NCBI RefSeq assembly: GCF_026735165.1
Contig: NZ_JAPQES010000001.1
Coordinates: 62,001-126,000 of the forward strand
Direction: 5' to 3'
DNA from: Clostridium ganghwense
Lineage (GTDB): Bacteria > Bacillota > Clostridia > Clostridiales > Clostridiaceae
Length of the DNA: 64,000 nucleotides
Shown: positions 8,925 through 18,489 of the stretch, in pieces
Layout of the letters: each line of letters opens with the position of its first letter
How positions within the stretch are numbered: the stretch's first letter is position 1
Notes under the pieces: generated by a model
Told to the model about the DNA's origin: nothing
Databases searched by the model: none
The model's input: the letters and a program-made list of their open reading frames with translations, nothing else
Program-made: the position numbers and the translations under genes

Positions 8925-10298
8925 ATGAACTACAAACACAAAAGAGAAATGATATTATATGGGGATATGAAAAAAGTTTTATTAACCTTAGCTTTTCCTA
9001 TTATGTTTAATAATTTAGTACAAACCTTATATAATTTAGCAGATACTTATTGGGTTAGTAAACTAGGCGCTGTAGAAGTTGCCGCTACTGGTTTTGTATG
9101 GCCCGTACTTTTTCTTATGATATCATTTGGAATGGGAGTTACAATAGCAGGTACATCCTTAATATCTCAATATATAGGTTCTAATCAAAAGAAAGAAGCA
9201 AATTTAATTGCATCACAAATTTTTTCTTTTTCAATAATTTTAAGTATTGCCCTTGCAGCAATTGGATATTTTATAACTCCTTTTGTTGTAAAACTTATGG
9301 GAGCTGATAATGCTCTTTTTACAAACAGCTGCATATATTTAAAAATTATGTTTCTCGATGTTCCTTGTCTATTTATTTTTCTGGTTTTTGGAGCTATTAG
9401 ACAGGCTCAAGGGGATACTTTTACTCCTATGGTTTTAAGTACAATTAGTGTAATTACAAATGTAATTTTAGATCCTTTATTCATTTTAAAACTTAATATG
9501 GGAATTAAAGGAGCAGCAATAGCTACTGTAATTTCAAAACTAATACTTACACCTTATATAATTTATATTTTATTCACTAACCACAACGGTGTTCACCTTA
9601 CTCGTAAAAATCTAAAACTTCAAAAAAGTGTTATTAATAAAATTTTAAAAGTAGGTCTTCCCTCTTCTATAGGACAATCCGGTGCCGCTTTAGGATTCAT
9701 AATCCTTAATATATTTATTGTTTTATACGGTAACGATACTCTAGCCGCCTTTAATATAGGTAATAAAATTAATTCAATTGTTATGATGCCTGCTATGGGA
9801 ATAGGTAGTGCTCTTGCATCAATAATAGGGCAAAATTTAGGTGCTGATCAAACTTCTAGAGCTAAACATGCTTTTAAAACAGCAATTATAATCTCTACTA
9901 TATTCTCAATTGTTGGAGGAGCGATATTATTTTTATTTGCTGGAAATGTAATTAAAGTGTTTGTTCCAAATTCAAAAGACGCTGAAGTTATTATACAAGG
10001 ACAAGAATACTTAAAAATAATTTCTGCTTGTCTTCCTCTTATAGGTATCTTTCAAATATTAAGAGGAACGTTTCAAGGATCTGGTCACACTTTTTATTCT
10101 ATGTTTATGGACATGGGAAGACTTTGGCTTCTTAGATTACCTATGATAGTTTGCATTCAACGATTTACAAATTTAGGACCTACATCAATTTGGTATTCTA
10201 TGGTTTTAAGTAATGCTATTATATGTGGTATAGGAATGCTTATCTATTTATCTGGAAAGTGGCAAAATAAAGTTATTCATAATAAAATTTCAGCTTAA
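8925..10298 (+). CDS. MATE family multidrug/cation exporter
   Basis: A 457-residue protein with 12 hydrophobic helices. The N-terminal half has LAFPIMFNNLVQTLYNLADTYWV, the classic MATE opening, and AIRQAQGDTFTPMVL; LRGTFQGSGHTFYSM is the matching motif of the second half. It should export cationic drugs or metabolites against Na+ or H+. The frame is open upstream to 8736, but the GGGGGGAT ribosome site at 8913-8920 and the family's usual length set the start at ATG 8925. It is one of two MATE genes in the window; the other is at 27151. Substrate unknown. Confidence 0.93.
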   Translation: MNYKHKREMILYGDMKKVLLTLAFPIMFNNLVQTLYNLADTYWVSKLGAVEVAATGFVWPVLFLMISFGMGVTIAGTSLISQYIGSNQKKEANLIASQIFSFSIILSIALAAIGYFITPFVVKLMGADNALFTNSCIYLKIMFLDVPCLFIFLVFGAIRQAQGDTFTPMVLSTISVITNVILDPLFILKLNMGIKGAAIATVISKLILTPYIIYILFTNHNGVHLTRKNLKLQKSVINKILKVGLPSSIGQSGAALGFIILNIFIVLYGNDTLAAFNIGNKINSIVMMPAMGIGSALASIIGQNLGADQTSRAKHAFKTAIIISTIFSIVGGAILFLFAGNVIKVFVPNSKDAEVIIQGQEYLKIISACLPLIGIFQILRGTFQGSGHTFYSMFMDMGRLWLLRLPMIVCIQRFTNLGPTSIWYSMVLSNAIICGIGMLIYLSGKWQNKVIHNKISA

Positions 10299-10300
10299 TA

Positions 10301-10330
10301 AAATGGACAAATATTATGATTTGTCCATTT
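10301..10330. terminator. Bidirectional terminator
   Basis: AAATGGACAAAT and ATTTGTCCATTT arms with a 6-base loop, between the convergent MATE gene and histidine kinase gene; it overlaps the kinase stop codon. Confidence 0.85.
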
Positions 10331-11702
10331 AAACTTTCTCTATCTTTATATAAAATGAAACTCCATCTTTTTCATTTACAGCACTAATTTCTCCTTTATG
10401 AAAATTCACTATTGTCTTTACTATACTCATACCTAATCCAAATTTACCTTTTTTTCCTTTTTTAAATTTATCAAATAAATTGTCAATTAAAACATCATCT
10501 ATTGCTTCTCCATCATTATGAACACAAATAAAAGCAAATTTTTCTTTACTATATAAGGAAATCCTTATTTCTTCTTTAGTATATCTCATTGCATTATCTA
10601 ATAAGTTTTCCACCACGACATTCCACTGTTCCTTTATTCCTAAAATATTTATGTTTTCTAATTGGATCTTCCATTCAATACTGGTATTTGCCACTTGAAA
10701 CTTTTCAATAATCTCTTCCATAAGCTCTCTTAAATCTATAGTTTTCTTAGGTATTTCATGTCTTGACATATACTCCAACTTAGATAAATAAATTAAATCA
10801 CCTATTCTTTTTTGTAATCTTTTAGCTTCATCATTTATCACATTAATAGTACTTTTCAAGTCTCCCTTAGGAAAAATACCATCTTCTATAGCTTCAGAAT
10901 AACTTCTAATAACCATAACAGGAGTTTTTAATTCATGAGATATATTTTGAAGCATACTTTGCTGAGCTTCATCTCTTTTTATAAGTTCTCTTCTCATATA
11001 CTCAATTGAATTAGAAAGGCTACCTATTTCGTCCTTTCTATCTATGTTAATAGGCTCATCCCATTCCCTTTTTGCAATTCTTTTTACACTTTTCTCAAGC
11101 TTAATTAAAGGACGAGTTAAGTATTTTGCAAAACATACTGCTAAAAATAAACTTATTAAAATTGTAATAGTAGTTATAAGCATCAGCTTTTTAAGAAGTT
11201 CCCTAGCTAAACTATTTCTATATGTATCTCCCATATATGAAAATATAAATTCTTGTCTTCCCTTATGATTATATTTTCTAATTACATAAAATATTTTTTT
11301 ATTTCTTATATTTTTTACATATCTTTTACTCTCTTCCTGCTGGTTTCTTGCTTGCTTTAATACTTCCCCCCAAAACTTAACAGGCAAATTATAATATTTT
11401 ATCAATTTACTAACTCTAAGTTTTGCTCCTTCATTTTTAGCTCCTGATACATATCTTATATGAGCTACCTCTCTTATATCTAAGTTCTTTTCAAGCTTAA
11501 CATTATTTTCATCTCTGAATAAATCTTTCTTTATCTTTCCGTAAATCACTCTAGCTTGTGCTGCTTCAATAGTCTTATAACTCTCTTCAGTAAAAAAATT
11601 TCTCAAAGCAAAAGGAAAAACTACACTTAATATTATAGATAAACCTAATATAATACCAGCTATAACAATCCAAATTTGAAATACCAATGATTTATTTTTC
11701 AT
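10329..11702 (-). CDS. Sensor histidine kinase
   Basis: A 457-residue membrane kinase. TM1 covers about 9-31, the extracytoplasmic sensor about 32-165 (no recognised fold), TM2 about 170-190, and HAMP about 190-245. HisKA has the phospho-acceptor His in QNISHELKTPV (about residue 253). The ATPase domain has the N-box NLLDNAMRY and G-box GLGMSIVKTIV. The Asp-rich G1 box is degenerate (VHNDGEAID) but usable. It is 18 bases downstream of its response regulator gene. The neighbouring secreted coiled-coil protein may be its target or its accessory. The signal is unknown; envelope state is a guess from that context. Confidence 0.94.
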   Translation of the reverse strand: MKNKSLVFQIWIVIAGIILGLSIILSVVFPFALRNFFTEESYKTIEAAQARVIYGKIKKDLFRDENNVKLEKNLDIREVAHIRYVSGAKNEGAKLRVSKLIKYYNLPVKFWGEVLKQARNQQEESKRYVKNIRNKKIFYVIRKYNHKGRQEFIFSYMGDTYRNSLARELLKKLMLITTITILISLFLAVCFAKYLTRPLIKLEKSVKRIAKREWDEPINIDRKDEIGSLSNSIEYMRRELIKRDEAQQSMLQNISHELKTPVMVIRSYSEAIEDGIFPKGDLKSTINVINDEAKRLQKRIGDLIYLSKLEYMSRHEIPKKTIDLRELMEEIIEKFQVANTSIEWKIQLENINILGIKEQWNVVVENLLDNAMRYTKEEIRISLYSKEKFAFICVHNDGEAIDDVLIDNLFDKFKKGKKGKFGLGMSIVKTIVNFHKGEISAVNEKDGVSFYIKIEKV

Positions 11703-11720
11703 AACTCCACCTTTTCATAT

Positions 11721-12395
11721 TTATTCACATAATCTATATCCATACCCATATATAGTTTCTATCTTTAATTTAGGAGCTTTCTTTCTAAGCCTTCTTATTA
11801 AATCATCCACCACTCTGTCATTTCCAAAATAATCTTGACCCCAAATTTTGTCTAAAATCTGTTCTCTTGAAAAAGCTGTAGAAGAATTTTTTATAAATAA
11901 TATTAATAAATCAAATTCCTTTGAAGTTATATCAATTTCCTTATCATTTTCCTTAACACTTCTTTTTTCTTCATCTATATAATATTCATCAATCTTAATT
12001 ATCTTAGACTTATTTATAGAATTATCATTGTTATAAATTCTTTTAAGTAATTTTTTAGTTCTAATTACTAACTCTCTAGGTAGAAAAGGTTTAGCTAAAT
12101 AATCATCACTGCCCATTTCAAGACCTAAAATCCTATCTAAATCCTCATCTCTTGCTGAAATAAAAATAACAGGTATATCATTATTATCAGCTTTTATTTT
12201 TCTTATTAATTCATATCCATCCATATCAGGAAGCATAATATCTAAAATCCACAAATGAGGCTGATTTTTAATAGCTTCTTCTGCCTCTCTTCCATTTAAA
12301 AAAGAAGTTACTTTCCATACCTCTTTCTCTAAATACGAAGTTAATATATTATTTAAGTTCTCCTCATCTTCTACTAAATAAATATTATAGAACAT
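11721..12395 (-). CDS. OmpR-family response regulator
   Basis: A 224-residue regulator with an N-terminal receiver domain (acidic pocket VEDEE, phospho-Asp D52 in WILDIMLPD, Lys in YLAKPF) and a C-terminal winged-helix DNA-binding domain ending TIYGYGYRL. It works with the histidine kinase downstream. A terminator separates it from the upstream secreted-protein gene, so the two-component pair probably has its own promoter (TATAAT is visible near 12435-12440) or receives limited read-through. Confidence 0.95.
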   Translation of the reverse strand: MFYNIYLVEDEENLNNILTSYLEKEVWKVTSFLNGREAEEAIKNQPHLWILDIMLPDMDGYELIRKIKADNNDIPVIFISARDEDLDRILGLEMGSDDYLAKPFLPRELVIRTKKLLKRIYNNDNSINKSKIIKIDEYYIDEEKRSVKENDKEIDITSKEFDLLILFIKNSSTAFSREQILDKIWGQDYFGNDRVVDDLIRRLRKKAPKLKIETIYGYGYRLCE

Positions 12396-12449
12396 AACTA
12401 TTCCTCCTACCCTAAGGTATTTACTTAACTTTATTATAATATAAAATTA

Positions 12450-12479
12450 AAGGATATGCTTTAATTTAAACATATCCTT
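12450..12479 (-). terminator. Terminator after the secreted coiled-coil gene
   Basis: Minus strand AAGGATATG and CATATCCTT arms followed by TTAATTTTAT. It lies between the coiled-coil gene and the response regulator. Confidence 0.75.
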
Positions 12480-12495
12480 AATCGAAGTATTTTTA

Positions 12496-13152
12496 TTATT
12501 GGTTATTTGCAATTTCAGCTTTAATTGTATCTATTCTTTGTTGTAAAAGTTTATTTCCTTCTTTAACATTTTCTACATAAACATCAAATGCTTTTTGTAT
12601 AGCTTCTGAATCCTTAGATTTAACAGCTTCTACAAAAGCTTTCCAAGATACTCTTGTCTTTTCTGATTGAGCTTTTCTTGCCTCTATTTCTTCTGAATGC
12701 TGATTTTTATACTCTTCTTTATTCTTATCCATTTCAGCTTTAATTTCTTCTTTCTTGCTCTTCATATATTCTTTTGCTTCTTCTTTAGTCATTTCACCAT
12801 TTTTAACTTTTTCTTTTATACTCTTAATTTCTTCTTTCACTTCCTCTTTCATTGGAAGTCTCTTATCTTTTCTTATATCTTTCTTTAATTCTGATAACTG
12901 CTTTCTAAGTTCTATTCTTTCATTTAATATTTCTTTTCCTTGTTCTTTTATTCCTTCAACATATTTACTCGCTTTATCTAATACCTTCTCATGATGTGCT
13001 TTCATTTTCTCCATTTTTTCTTGTCTTTGCTCAATCTTTGTTTGTCTATCAATCGTTCCTTCTTTTACAGATCCTTGCGCATAAGCAGCACTTGGTGCTA
13101 ACACTGAAGCTGCCAGTACTCCTGACAAAATAATTTTCTTTAATTTTAACAT
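12496..13152 (-). CDS. Secreted Lys/Glu-rich coiled-coil protein
   Basis: A 218-residue product with a clear signal peptide (SGVLAASVLAPSAAYAQG, cleavage likely after AYA near residue 25). The rest is almost entirely charged amphipathic helix: repeated Lys/Glu/Gln with MKAHHEKVLDK, KNGEMTKEEAKEYMKSKKEE and NKLLQQRIDTIKAEI. In composition and in placement beside a two-component system it resembles extracytoplasmic adaptors such as CpxP/Spy, but I see no LTxxQ motif, so this is analogy only. It is transcribed alone, ends at a terminator, and lies 100 bases upstream of the response regulator on the same strand. Confidence 0.72.
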   Translation of the reverse strand: MLKLKKIILSGVLAASVLAPSAAYAQGSVKEGTIDRQTKIEQRQEKMEKMKAHHEKVLDKASKYVEGIKEQGKEILNERIELRKQLSELKKDIRKDKRLPMKEEVKEEIKSIKEKVKNGEMTKEEAKEYMKSKKEEIKAEMDKNKEEYKNQHSEEIEARKAQSEKTRVSWKAFVEAVKSKDSEAIQKAFDVYVENVKEGNKLLQQRIDTIKAEIANNQ

Positions 13153-13229
13153 ATTATCACAACTCCTCTTAAAATATTGTGTTTCTTTATGAGTTTATTA
13201 TAATGATACATTTTGGAATAAATATCTCA

Positions 13230-13249
13230 AAATTATGTGAAATTATGTG
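13230..13249. repeat. Tandem 10-bp repeat upstream of superoxide dismutase
   Basis: AAATTATGTG occurs twice in direct succession and is followed by AAATT. It lies in the 187-bp spacer between the divergent coiled-coil gene and sodA. Its phase of one helical turn would suit a regulator, but this is speculative. Confidence 0.4.
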
Positions 13250-13348
13250 AAATTTATTTATTGAATACAATAATATATTAATACATATAATTATTAAGTA
13301 TGGTAAAATAATATAATATAGACAAAATTTATTAATGAGGTGATCAAT

Positions 13349-13939
13349 ATGTTTACTTTACCTTCATTACCTTATGCATATAATGCATTAGAACCTTATT
13401 ATGATGAACAAACATTGAGAATTCATCATGACAAGCATCATCAAGGTTATGTTAATGGACTTAATAAAGCTGAAACTAAACTTCAAGAAGCAAGAGACCA
13501 AGGAGATTTTTCTCTTATAAAGCACTGGGAACGTGAACTTGCCTTCAACGGTTCTGGACATATATTACACACTATGTTCTGGGAAAATATGATACCTGGT
13601 GGTTCTACACTTTCTGGTGAAGTTGCTGGTAGAATAGACAGAGATTTTGGAAATTTTCAAGCCTTCAAAAAACAGTTTTCTGCTGCAGCAGCAGGTGTAG
13701 AAGGCTCTGGATGGTGTACACTTGTATGGGTTCCTAAATTCCAAAAGCTTGAAATACTTCAAATTGAAAAACACCAAGATTTAACTTTGTGGGGATGCAT
13801 TCCTCTTTTAATTCTTGATGTATGGGAACATGCATATTATCTAAAACATCAAAATAGAAGAGCTGATTATATAAATGATTGGTGGAATATCGTAAACTGG
13901 GATGACGTTAATAGACGATACTTAGAAGCCTTATCTTAA
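13349..13939 (+). CDS. Superoxide dismutase, Fe/Mn type
   Basis: A 196-residue enzyme converting superoxide to peroxide and oxygen. The four metal ligands are visible: His in RIHHDKHHQGYV, His in GHILHTMFW, and Asp and His in LDVWEHAYYL. The GSGWCTLVW strand replaces the common GSGW-xWL. An in-frame GTG at 13340 lies inside the GAGGTGAT ribosome site, so the ATG at 13349 is preferred. It is a single gene with a promoter in the divergent spacer. In a strict anaerobe it is an aerotolerance function. The choice of Fe or Mn cannot be made from this sequence. Confidence 0.94.
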   Translation: MFTLPSLPYAYNALEPYYDEQTLRIHHDKHHQGYVNGLNKAETKLQEARDQGDFSLIKHWERELAFNGSGHILHTMFWENMIPGGSTLSGEVAGRIDRDFGNFQAFKKQFSAAAAGVEGSGWCTLVWVPKFQKLEILQIEKHQDLTLWGCIPLLILDVWEHAYYLKHQNRRADYINDWWNIVNWDDVNRRYLEALS

Positions 13940-14113
13940 AAATAATAAAAAAGAAGTAGAAAGATATTTAAAAATTAATTCTTTTGCTTCTTTTTTATTT
14001 AATCTCTTTTAGTCATAAATTATATTATGGGCACATATTTTACAGTATAAGCAAAGTATTCAAATAAAATTTTTATTTGCTTTAATATTCCTTTAAGGAG
14101 GTAAATATATATA

Positions 14114-14728
14114 ATGAAAGAAGTTTATCTAAATACTTACAATGCTCTTGTTAACTATTTGAATCATAATAACAATTTTGAGTCAAAGAATAAAGAACTC
14201 AAAAGCTTATCTGTAGAGGCACATAATACCTCTCAACTATTACCAATTGATTCTTCTCTTTCAAACTTTAAAGAAGAAATAGCTGTTTATAAAGATTATG
14301 CTTTTTGCTTTATTAGTAACGATTCTCATAAGATTTTGTTTAATTATATTCCTTTAAAAACTCTAGGTATAAGCAAAGATACAGAATATATAAATAAACA
14401 AGTAGCAAAGAAAATCCATTTTGTTCCTGTTAGTAGTATGCTTGGAAATATCGCTCTAGTAGATTCCAAAGAAGGATTTATAAATTATAATGTAATTAAT
14501 GTTCATGAAGCTTTTAAGAACTATGCTAGAGTTAATTACTGTAAGACAGATTTAGTTACTCAAAATGACTTATTTAAAAATTTTAAAATAGCATTACAAT
14601 CTTCTTACCCTCCTTCATCTGAAACTTCTAAATTTGGATATACTGCTAAGCGTCCAAATTCTAAACATATATTTAATTACATTTTCTTTAATAATACAAT
14701 TGTAATCACTAACTATTCTAAGGCATAA
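14114..14728 (+). CDS. Hypothetical cytoplasmic protein (204 aa)
   Basis: No domain recognised. The protein has no signal peptide or membrane helix. It begins MKEVYLNTYNALVNYL and is rich in Asn, Lys and Tyr, with a mixed alpha/beta character (KDYAFCFISNDSHKILFNYIPL). It has a consensus AAGGAGG ribosome site at 14095 and a strong shared terminator with the convergent ClC gene, so it is clearly an expressed unit. Neither neighbour (superoxide dismutase, ClC) suggests a role. Confidence 0.72.
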   Translation: MKEVYLNTYNALVNYLNHNNNFESKNKELKSLSVEAHNTSQLLPIDSSLSNFKEEIAVYKDYAFCFISNDSHKILFNYIPLKTLGISKDTEYINKQVAKKIHFVPVSSMLGNIALVDSKEGFINYNVINVHEAFKNYARVNYCKTDLVTQNDLFKNFKIALQSSYPPSSETSKFGYTAKRPNSKHIFNYIFFNNTIVITNYSKA

Positions 14729-14744
14729 TAAAAAATAGTTGTTT

Positions 14745-14790
14745 AAAATAAAAGACTATATTTGCATTAGCAAATATAGTCTTTTATTTT
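14745..14790. terminator. Bidirectional terminator
   Basis: A perfect inverted repeat of about 20-base arms (GACTATATTTGC/GCAAATATAGTC core, flanked by A- and T-rich ends) with an ATTA loop, between the convergent hypothetical gene and the ClC gene. Confidence 0.93.
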
Positions 14791-16396
14791 AAGCATGCTT
14801 ACTTCTCAATTCTTGTTCTATTATACATCGTCCAGACATTTCAGATATAGCCTCTGTTATGTCTGAAGCTTTGTCTTCATCAACTAAAACTATAATATAA
14901 TCGCCTGCATAAATAGTTGTATCTCCTTTAGGAATAAGTTCTTTCTCTCCTCTTTTAACTCCTACAAGCAAACACTTTTCTGGCCATTTCAAGTCTTTTA
15001 TTTTCTTACCTGCTACAATTGAGCCTAGCGTTACCACACTCTCAATAAGTACTTTCTTTTTACTATCTCCTATAAATTCATTTGCACCTTTATTATGCAA
15101 AAATCTTTCTAATAAAGTTTCATAAATAGGTTCAGAACCTAAAACATCCGTTATAATATAAGCTGTAATAGAAACTAAAGTTAGTGGAAGTAAATGAGTA
15201 AATGAACCTGTCATTTCAGTAATCAAAATACTCCCTGTAATAGGTGCTTTAACAATAGCAGTAAAATATCCCGCCATAGCTAAAATCATAAAGTTTGTAA
15301 TATATTTAGGGTCAATATGGATTATTTTTGTTAAAGTAGCTCCATATATATTTCCTGTTAAAGCCCCAATTACTAATAAAGGTAAAAATATACCACCTGG
15401 TACACCTGAACCATAGCTTATCATAGTAAAGAAAAATTTAATTGCTAAGAAAAGTAACAACATAGCTATGGTAAAATTACTTTTAGTTAGTTCCATAATC
15501 AGTTCATGTCCACCACCAAGCAACTTTGGATTAGTCAATCCTATTATTCCCGCAATTATAAAAGGAATGATTGGTCTAAATTCAACAGACAGCCATTTCA
15601 GAGATGCATACATATCTTGTGTTTTGGTCAAAGCCTTGTTAAATGCCACACCAAAGATTCCTATAATAATACCTAATACTATTAAATATGCATAATATCT
15701 AAGAGGTAATGCTGATAATTCATGAAAATCAAACACAGGTTTAAGTCCAAAAAATTGTTTTGCTATAAAATCTGCCGTAAGCGATGCAGACATCGCAGAT
15801 ATTAACACTAATGGTGAAAAGTTTTTGTGCACTTCTTCTAGGGCAAATATAACTCCTGCCAAAGGCGCATTAAAAGCAGCGGCAAGACCTGCACTGGCAC
15901 CACTTGTAATTAGAAACTTTTCTTCAATTTTTACTCTCTTAAATCCTCTACTATACCCTTGACCAATGGCTGCACCCATTTGAACCGATGGACCTTCTCT
16001 TCCTAAAGATAGCCCTGCTGCAAGAGCTAAAACTCCACCAATAAATTTTTTGACTACAACATTAAGCCAATTCATATCCATCTTTCTAAGAAGAATACCT
16101 TCTACCTGTGGAATACCACTTCCAGTAGCCATAGGTTCTTCCTTCATCATTCGGCCTACCAAGTAAGCAATTGTCACCAAACCAATAAACAAAAGAATAA
16201 TATCCCCTACATTTTGTGATACCTTGGAATATAGTTCTTTTGTTATATGGCTTGATCTCTCTACTGCAAATCTATATAATACTATCAATAATCCTGATAA
16301 TATTCCTATAGCAATTCCTTCTCCAACAAGCTTTAACCGGAATTTTTGCCAATGAAATAAAGTATTATAAATCCCATTTTTATCTTTCTCTTTCAC
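14789..16396 (-). CDS. ClC-type H+/Cl- exchanger with C-terminal TrkA-C domain
   Basis: A 535-residue protein: ClC membrane domain (about 20-430), then an RCK/TrkA-C regulatory domain (about 450-530, GAGDYIIVLV-like as YAGDYIIVLVDE). The three selectivity motifs are present: GSGIPQVEG, GREGPSVQMG (with the gating Glu) and GSGVPGGIFLP. The FNAPLAG...ALEEV segment keeps the internal proton Glu of ClC-ec1 (E203 equivalent), so it is probably an exchanger rather than a passive channel. The TrkA-C domain suggests control by a nucleotide-type ligand. Monocistronic; start is ATG at 16396 with a GGAGGAA site. Confidence 0.93.
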   Translation of the reverse strand: MKEKDKNGIYNTLFHWQKFRLKLVGEGIAIGILSGLLIVLYRFAVERSSHITKELYSKVSQNVGDIILLFIGLVTIAYLVGRMMKEEPMATGSGIPQVEGILLRKMDMNWLNVVVKKFIGGVLALAAGLSLGREGPSVQMGAAIGQGYSRGFKRVKIEEKFLITSGASAGLAAAFNAPLAGVIFALEEVHKNFSPLVLISAMSASLTADFIAKQFFGLKPVFDFHELSALPLRYYAYLIVLGIIIGIFGVAFNKALTKTQDMYASLKWLSVEFRPIIPFIIAGIIGLTNPKLLGGGHELIMELTKSNFTIAMLLLFLAIKFFFTMISYGSGVPGGIFLPLLVIGALTGNIYGATLTKIIHIDPKYITNFMILAMAGYFTAIVKAPITGSILITEMTGSFTHLLPLTLVSITAYIITDVLGSEPIYETLLERFLHNKGANEFIGDSKKKVLIESVVTLGSIVAGKKIKDLKWPEKCLLVGVKRGEKELIPKGDTTIYAGDYIIVLVDEDKASDITEAISEMSGRCIIEQELRSKHA

Positions 16397-16663
16397 AATC
16401 CTTCCTCCAATGTATACTTATTTAGTTTTTAATTACAAGTTAATTATAATCCTATAAAATAATATAATCAACTATATTTAATATAATCTCATATATAATA
16501 TTTCCATTACTATATGTTTTTCCTTAGTATACTTTTTATTTCACGAATTTTCGTAGTATTTTATAAAACAAATTTTTATTTATAATATAGCATTTATTAT
16601 AACACCTTTTTGTAGAATTCCTAATAAAATGTATTATAGAGTACTAGTTGGAGTGTGATAAGT

Positions 16664-17980
16664 ATGAGTACTTCTAATTATAGAGATTTAGTAGTTGGAG
16701 TTAATATAAAAGCTCCCTTAGCAAACGGAAGGTATGTACAAGCTATCAATTTTGATAATGCAGCAACAACTCCACCTTTTGTATCAGTAGCAGAAGAAGT
16801 TATGCGCTTTTTAACATTATATTCTTCCGTTCATCGTGGATTTGGATATAAATCTCAAATTTCCACAAAAATATATGAGGAAACAAGAAAAGTTGTTGCT
16901 AAATTTGTCAATGCTGACTTAAATACTAATACGGTTATCTTTGTAAAAAATGCAACTGAAGCTATAAATAAGCTTTCAAATATACTTTATAAGAAATATA
17001 AAAATGGTGTTATTTTATCTACAGATATGGAACATCATTCAAACGACTTACCTTGGAGAAAATACGCTATAGATTATGTATCTGTAGATAAATATGGTGT
17101 GCTTTCCTTAGAAGATTTAGAAGAAAAGCTAATAAATTATGATGGTAACGTTAAACTAGTTACTATAACTGGTGCTTCTAATGTTACAGGATATAGAAAT
17201 CCCATATATAAAGCTGCAGAGCTTGCACATAAATATGGCGCTAAAATAATGGTAGATGGTGCACAACTTGTACCTCACGCTGTTGTAGATATAAAAGCAG
17301 ATACTTCCCCTAAGCATATAGATTATCTTGTCTTCTCAGCTCACAAAATGTATGCTCCCTTTGGAACTGGAGTTTTAATTGGATGTAAAAATGATTTTGA
17401 AAATATTCCTCCTGATTACCCAGGTGGAGGAACTATAGATATAGTTACTCACGATTATATAAAATGGACTGAAACTCCTCTCAAAGATGAAGCAGGTTCT
17501 CCAAACGTAATGGGCGTAGTTGCATTAGCAGTTGCTATAGAAACCCTTACTTCAATTGGAATGAAAAATCTTGAAGCTCACGAAAATACTTTAACACATT
17601 ATACTCTTGATAAATTAAAAGAAATTCCTGATATTAAAATATACTATTCTAAAAGTAACATTAAAGAAAGAATAAGTGTTATTCCATTCAACATTGAAAA
17701 TATCCCACATGAAGTGGTAGCAAAAATCCTTTCCTATGAATCAGGTATTGCAGTTCGTAGTGGATGTTTTTGTGCCCACCCTTATGTACAGAGACTTCTG
17801 CGTATGACAAAGGAAGAAGTAATAACTAGAATTAAAACTGGCAGCCGTAAACCTGGAATGGTTAGAATAAGCTTTGGACTTTATAACACCACAAAAGAAA
17901 TAGATAAGTTAGTAAGTATTCTTAATAAAATTGTTTTAAATAAACAAGCTTATATAAATAAATATGGCTCTACTATATAA
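16664..17980 (+). CDS. Class V aminotransferase / cysteine desulfurase-like enzyme
   Basis: A 438-residue PLP enzyme of the SufS/CsdA branch. It shows INFDNAATTPP at the N-terminus, the PLP lysine in VFSAHKMYAPFGTG, and RSGCFCAHPY near the C-terminus, which supplies the catalytic Cys position. It would take sulfur from cysteine as a persulfide, or act on a related substrate. No sufBCD or iscU is adjacent, so an Fe-S role is unproven. Length is ~30 residues above typical SufS. An in-frame GTG at 16655 sits too close to the GGAG site; ATG 16664 is preferred. Confidence 0.88.
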   Translation: MSTSNYRDLVVGVNIKAPLANGRYVQAINFDNAATTPPFVSVAEEVMRFLTLYSSVHRGFGYKSQISTKIYEETRKVVAKFVNADLNTNTVIFVKNATEAINKLSNILYKKYKNGVILSTDMEHHSNDLPWRKYAIDYVSVDKYGVLSLEDLEEKLINYDGNVKLVTITGASNVTGYRNPIYKAAELAHKYGAKIMVDGAQLVPHAVVDIKADTSPKHIDYLVFSAHKMYAPFGTGVLIGCKNDFENIPPDYPGGGTIDIVTHDYIKWTETPLKDEAGSPNVMGVVALAVAIETLTSIGMKNLEAHENTLTHYTLDKLKEIPDIKIYYSKSNIKERISVIPFNIENIPHEVVAKILSYESGIAVRSGCFCAHPYVQRLLRMTKEEVITRIKTGSRKPGMVRISFGLYNTTKEIDKLVSILNKIVLNKQAYINKYGSTI

Positions 17981-17984
17981 CCAT

Positions 17985-18019
17985 AAAATAAGAATGTTGC
18001 GTCGCAACATTCTTATTTT
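17985..18019. terminator. Bidirectional terminator
   Basis: AAAATAAGAATGTTGC and GCAACATTCTTATTTT arms with a GTC loop, perfect and 16 bp long, between the convergent desulfurase-like gene and ytrI. Confidence 0.95.
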
Positions 18020-18489
18020 AGCACTTTAATTTCTATCCAAAATTTAACCACTTGCGATATCATAATTCTCTTTACTTTAAGCTGATATTCCTTGCTTCCA
18101 ATCTTCATTATTCTATTATCTATAATTTCTAATAAAACTTCTCCATCAGTCTTTTCAATTTCTTTTCCTAATAAGCATTTAAATTTATCTTTAACATGTT
18201 TTTCTAAAGCAATCTTTACTATATCATCATTTTCTTCCTCATCTTCATATTTAAGCTGAATCTGAATGTCATTTACCATAAGCCTTTTATTGTCTATTTT
18301 TTCCTCAAGTCTTTCAAGTCGAAACTCCTTCTCTTCTATTACTTTTTCTAAACGCTGAATTTCTTTCATATAATTATCTATTCTATAGCTTATTAAAAGG
18401 TTTATAACTATTACTCCCAACATTCCCCCTATAAATAAACCAAGTATAAAAAATAAAAAATACCTTTTCTTATTATTTACTGCATCCAT
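18013..18489 (-). CDS. ytrI: Sporulation membrane protein YtrI-like
   Basis: A 158-residue protein with one membrane helix near the N-terminus (YFLFFILGLFIGGMLGVIVINLL) and then a coiled coil (IQRLEKVIEEKEFRLERLEEKI) and a C-terminal mixed domain. This plan, together with its position directly after ytrH, matches YtrI of Bacillus, which is needed for efficient sporulation. The sequence alone is too diverged for certainty. A GTG at 18501 is in frame, but ATG 18489 is likelier. It overlaps ytrH by 13 bases, so translation is probably coupled. It ends in a strong shared terminator. Confidence 0.72.
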   Translation of the reverse strand: MDAVNNKKRYFLFFILGLFIGGMLGVIVINLLISYRIDNYMKEIQRLEKVIEEKEFRLERLEEKIDNKRLMVNDIQIQLKYEDEEENDDIVKIALEKHVKDKFKCLLGKEIEKTDGEVLLEIIDNRIMKIGSKEYQLKVKRIMISQVVKFWIEIKVLK

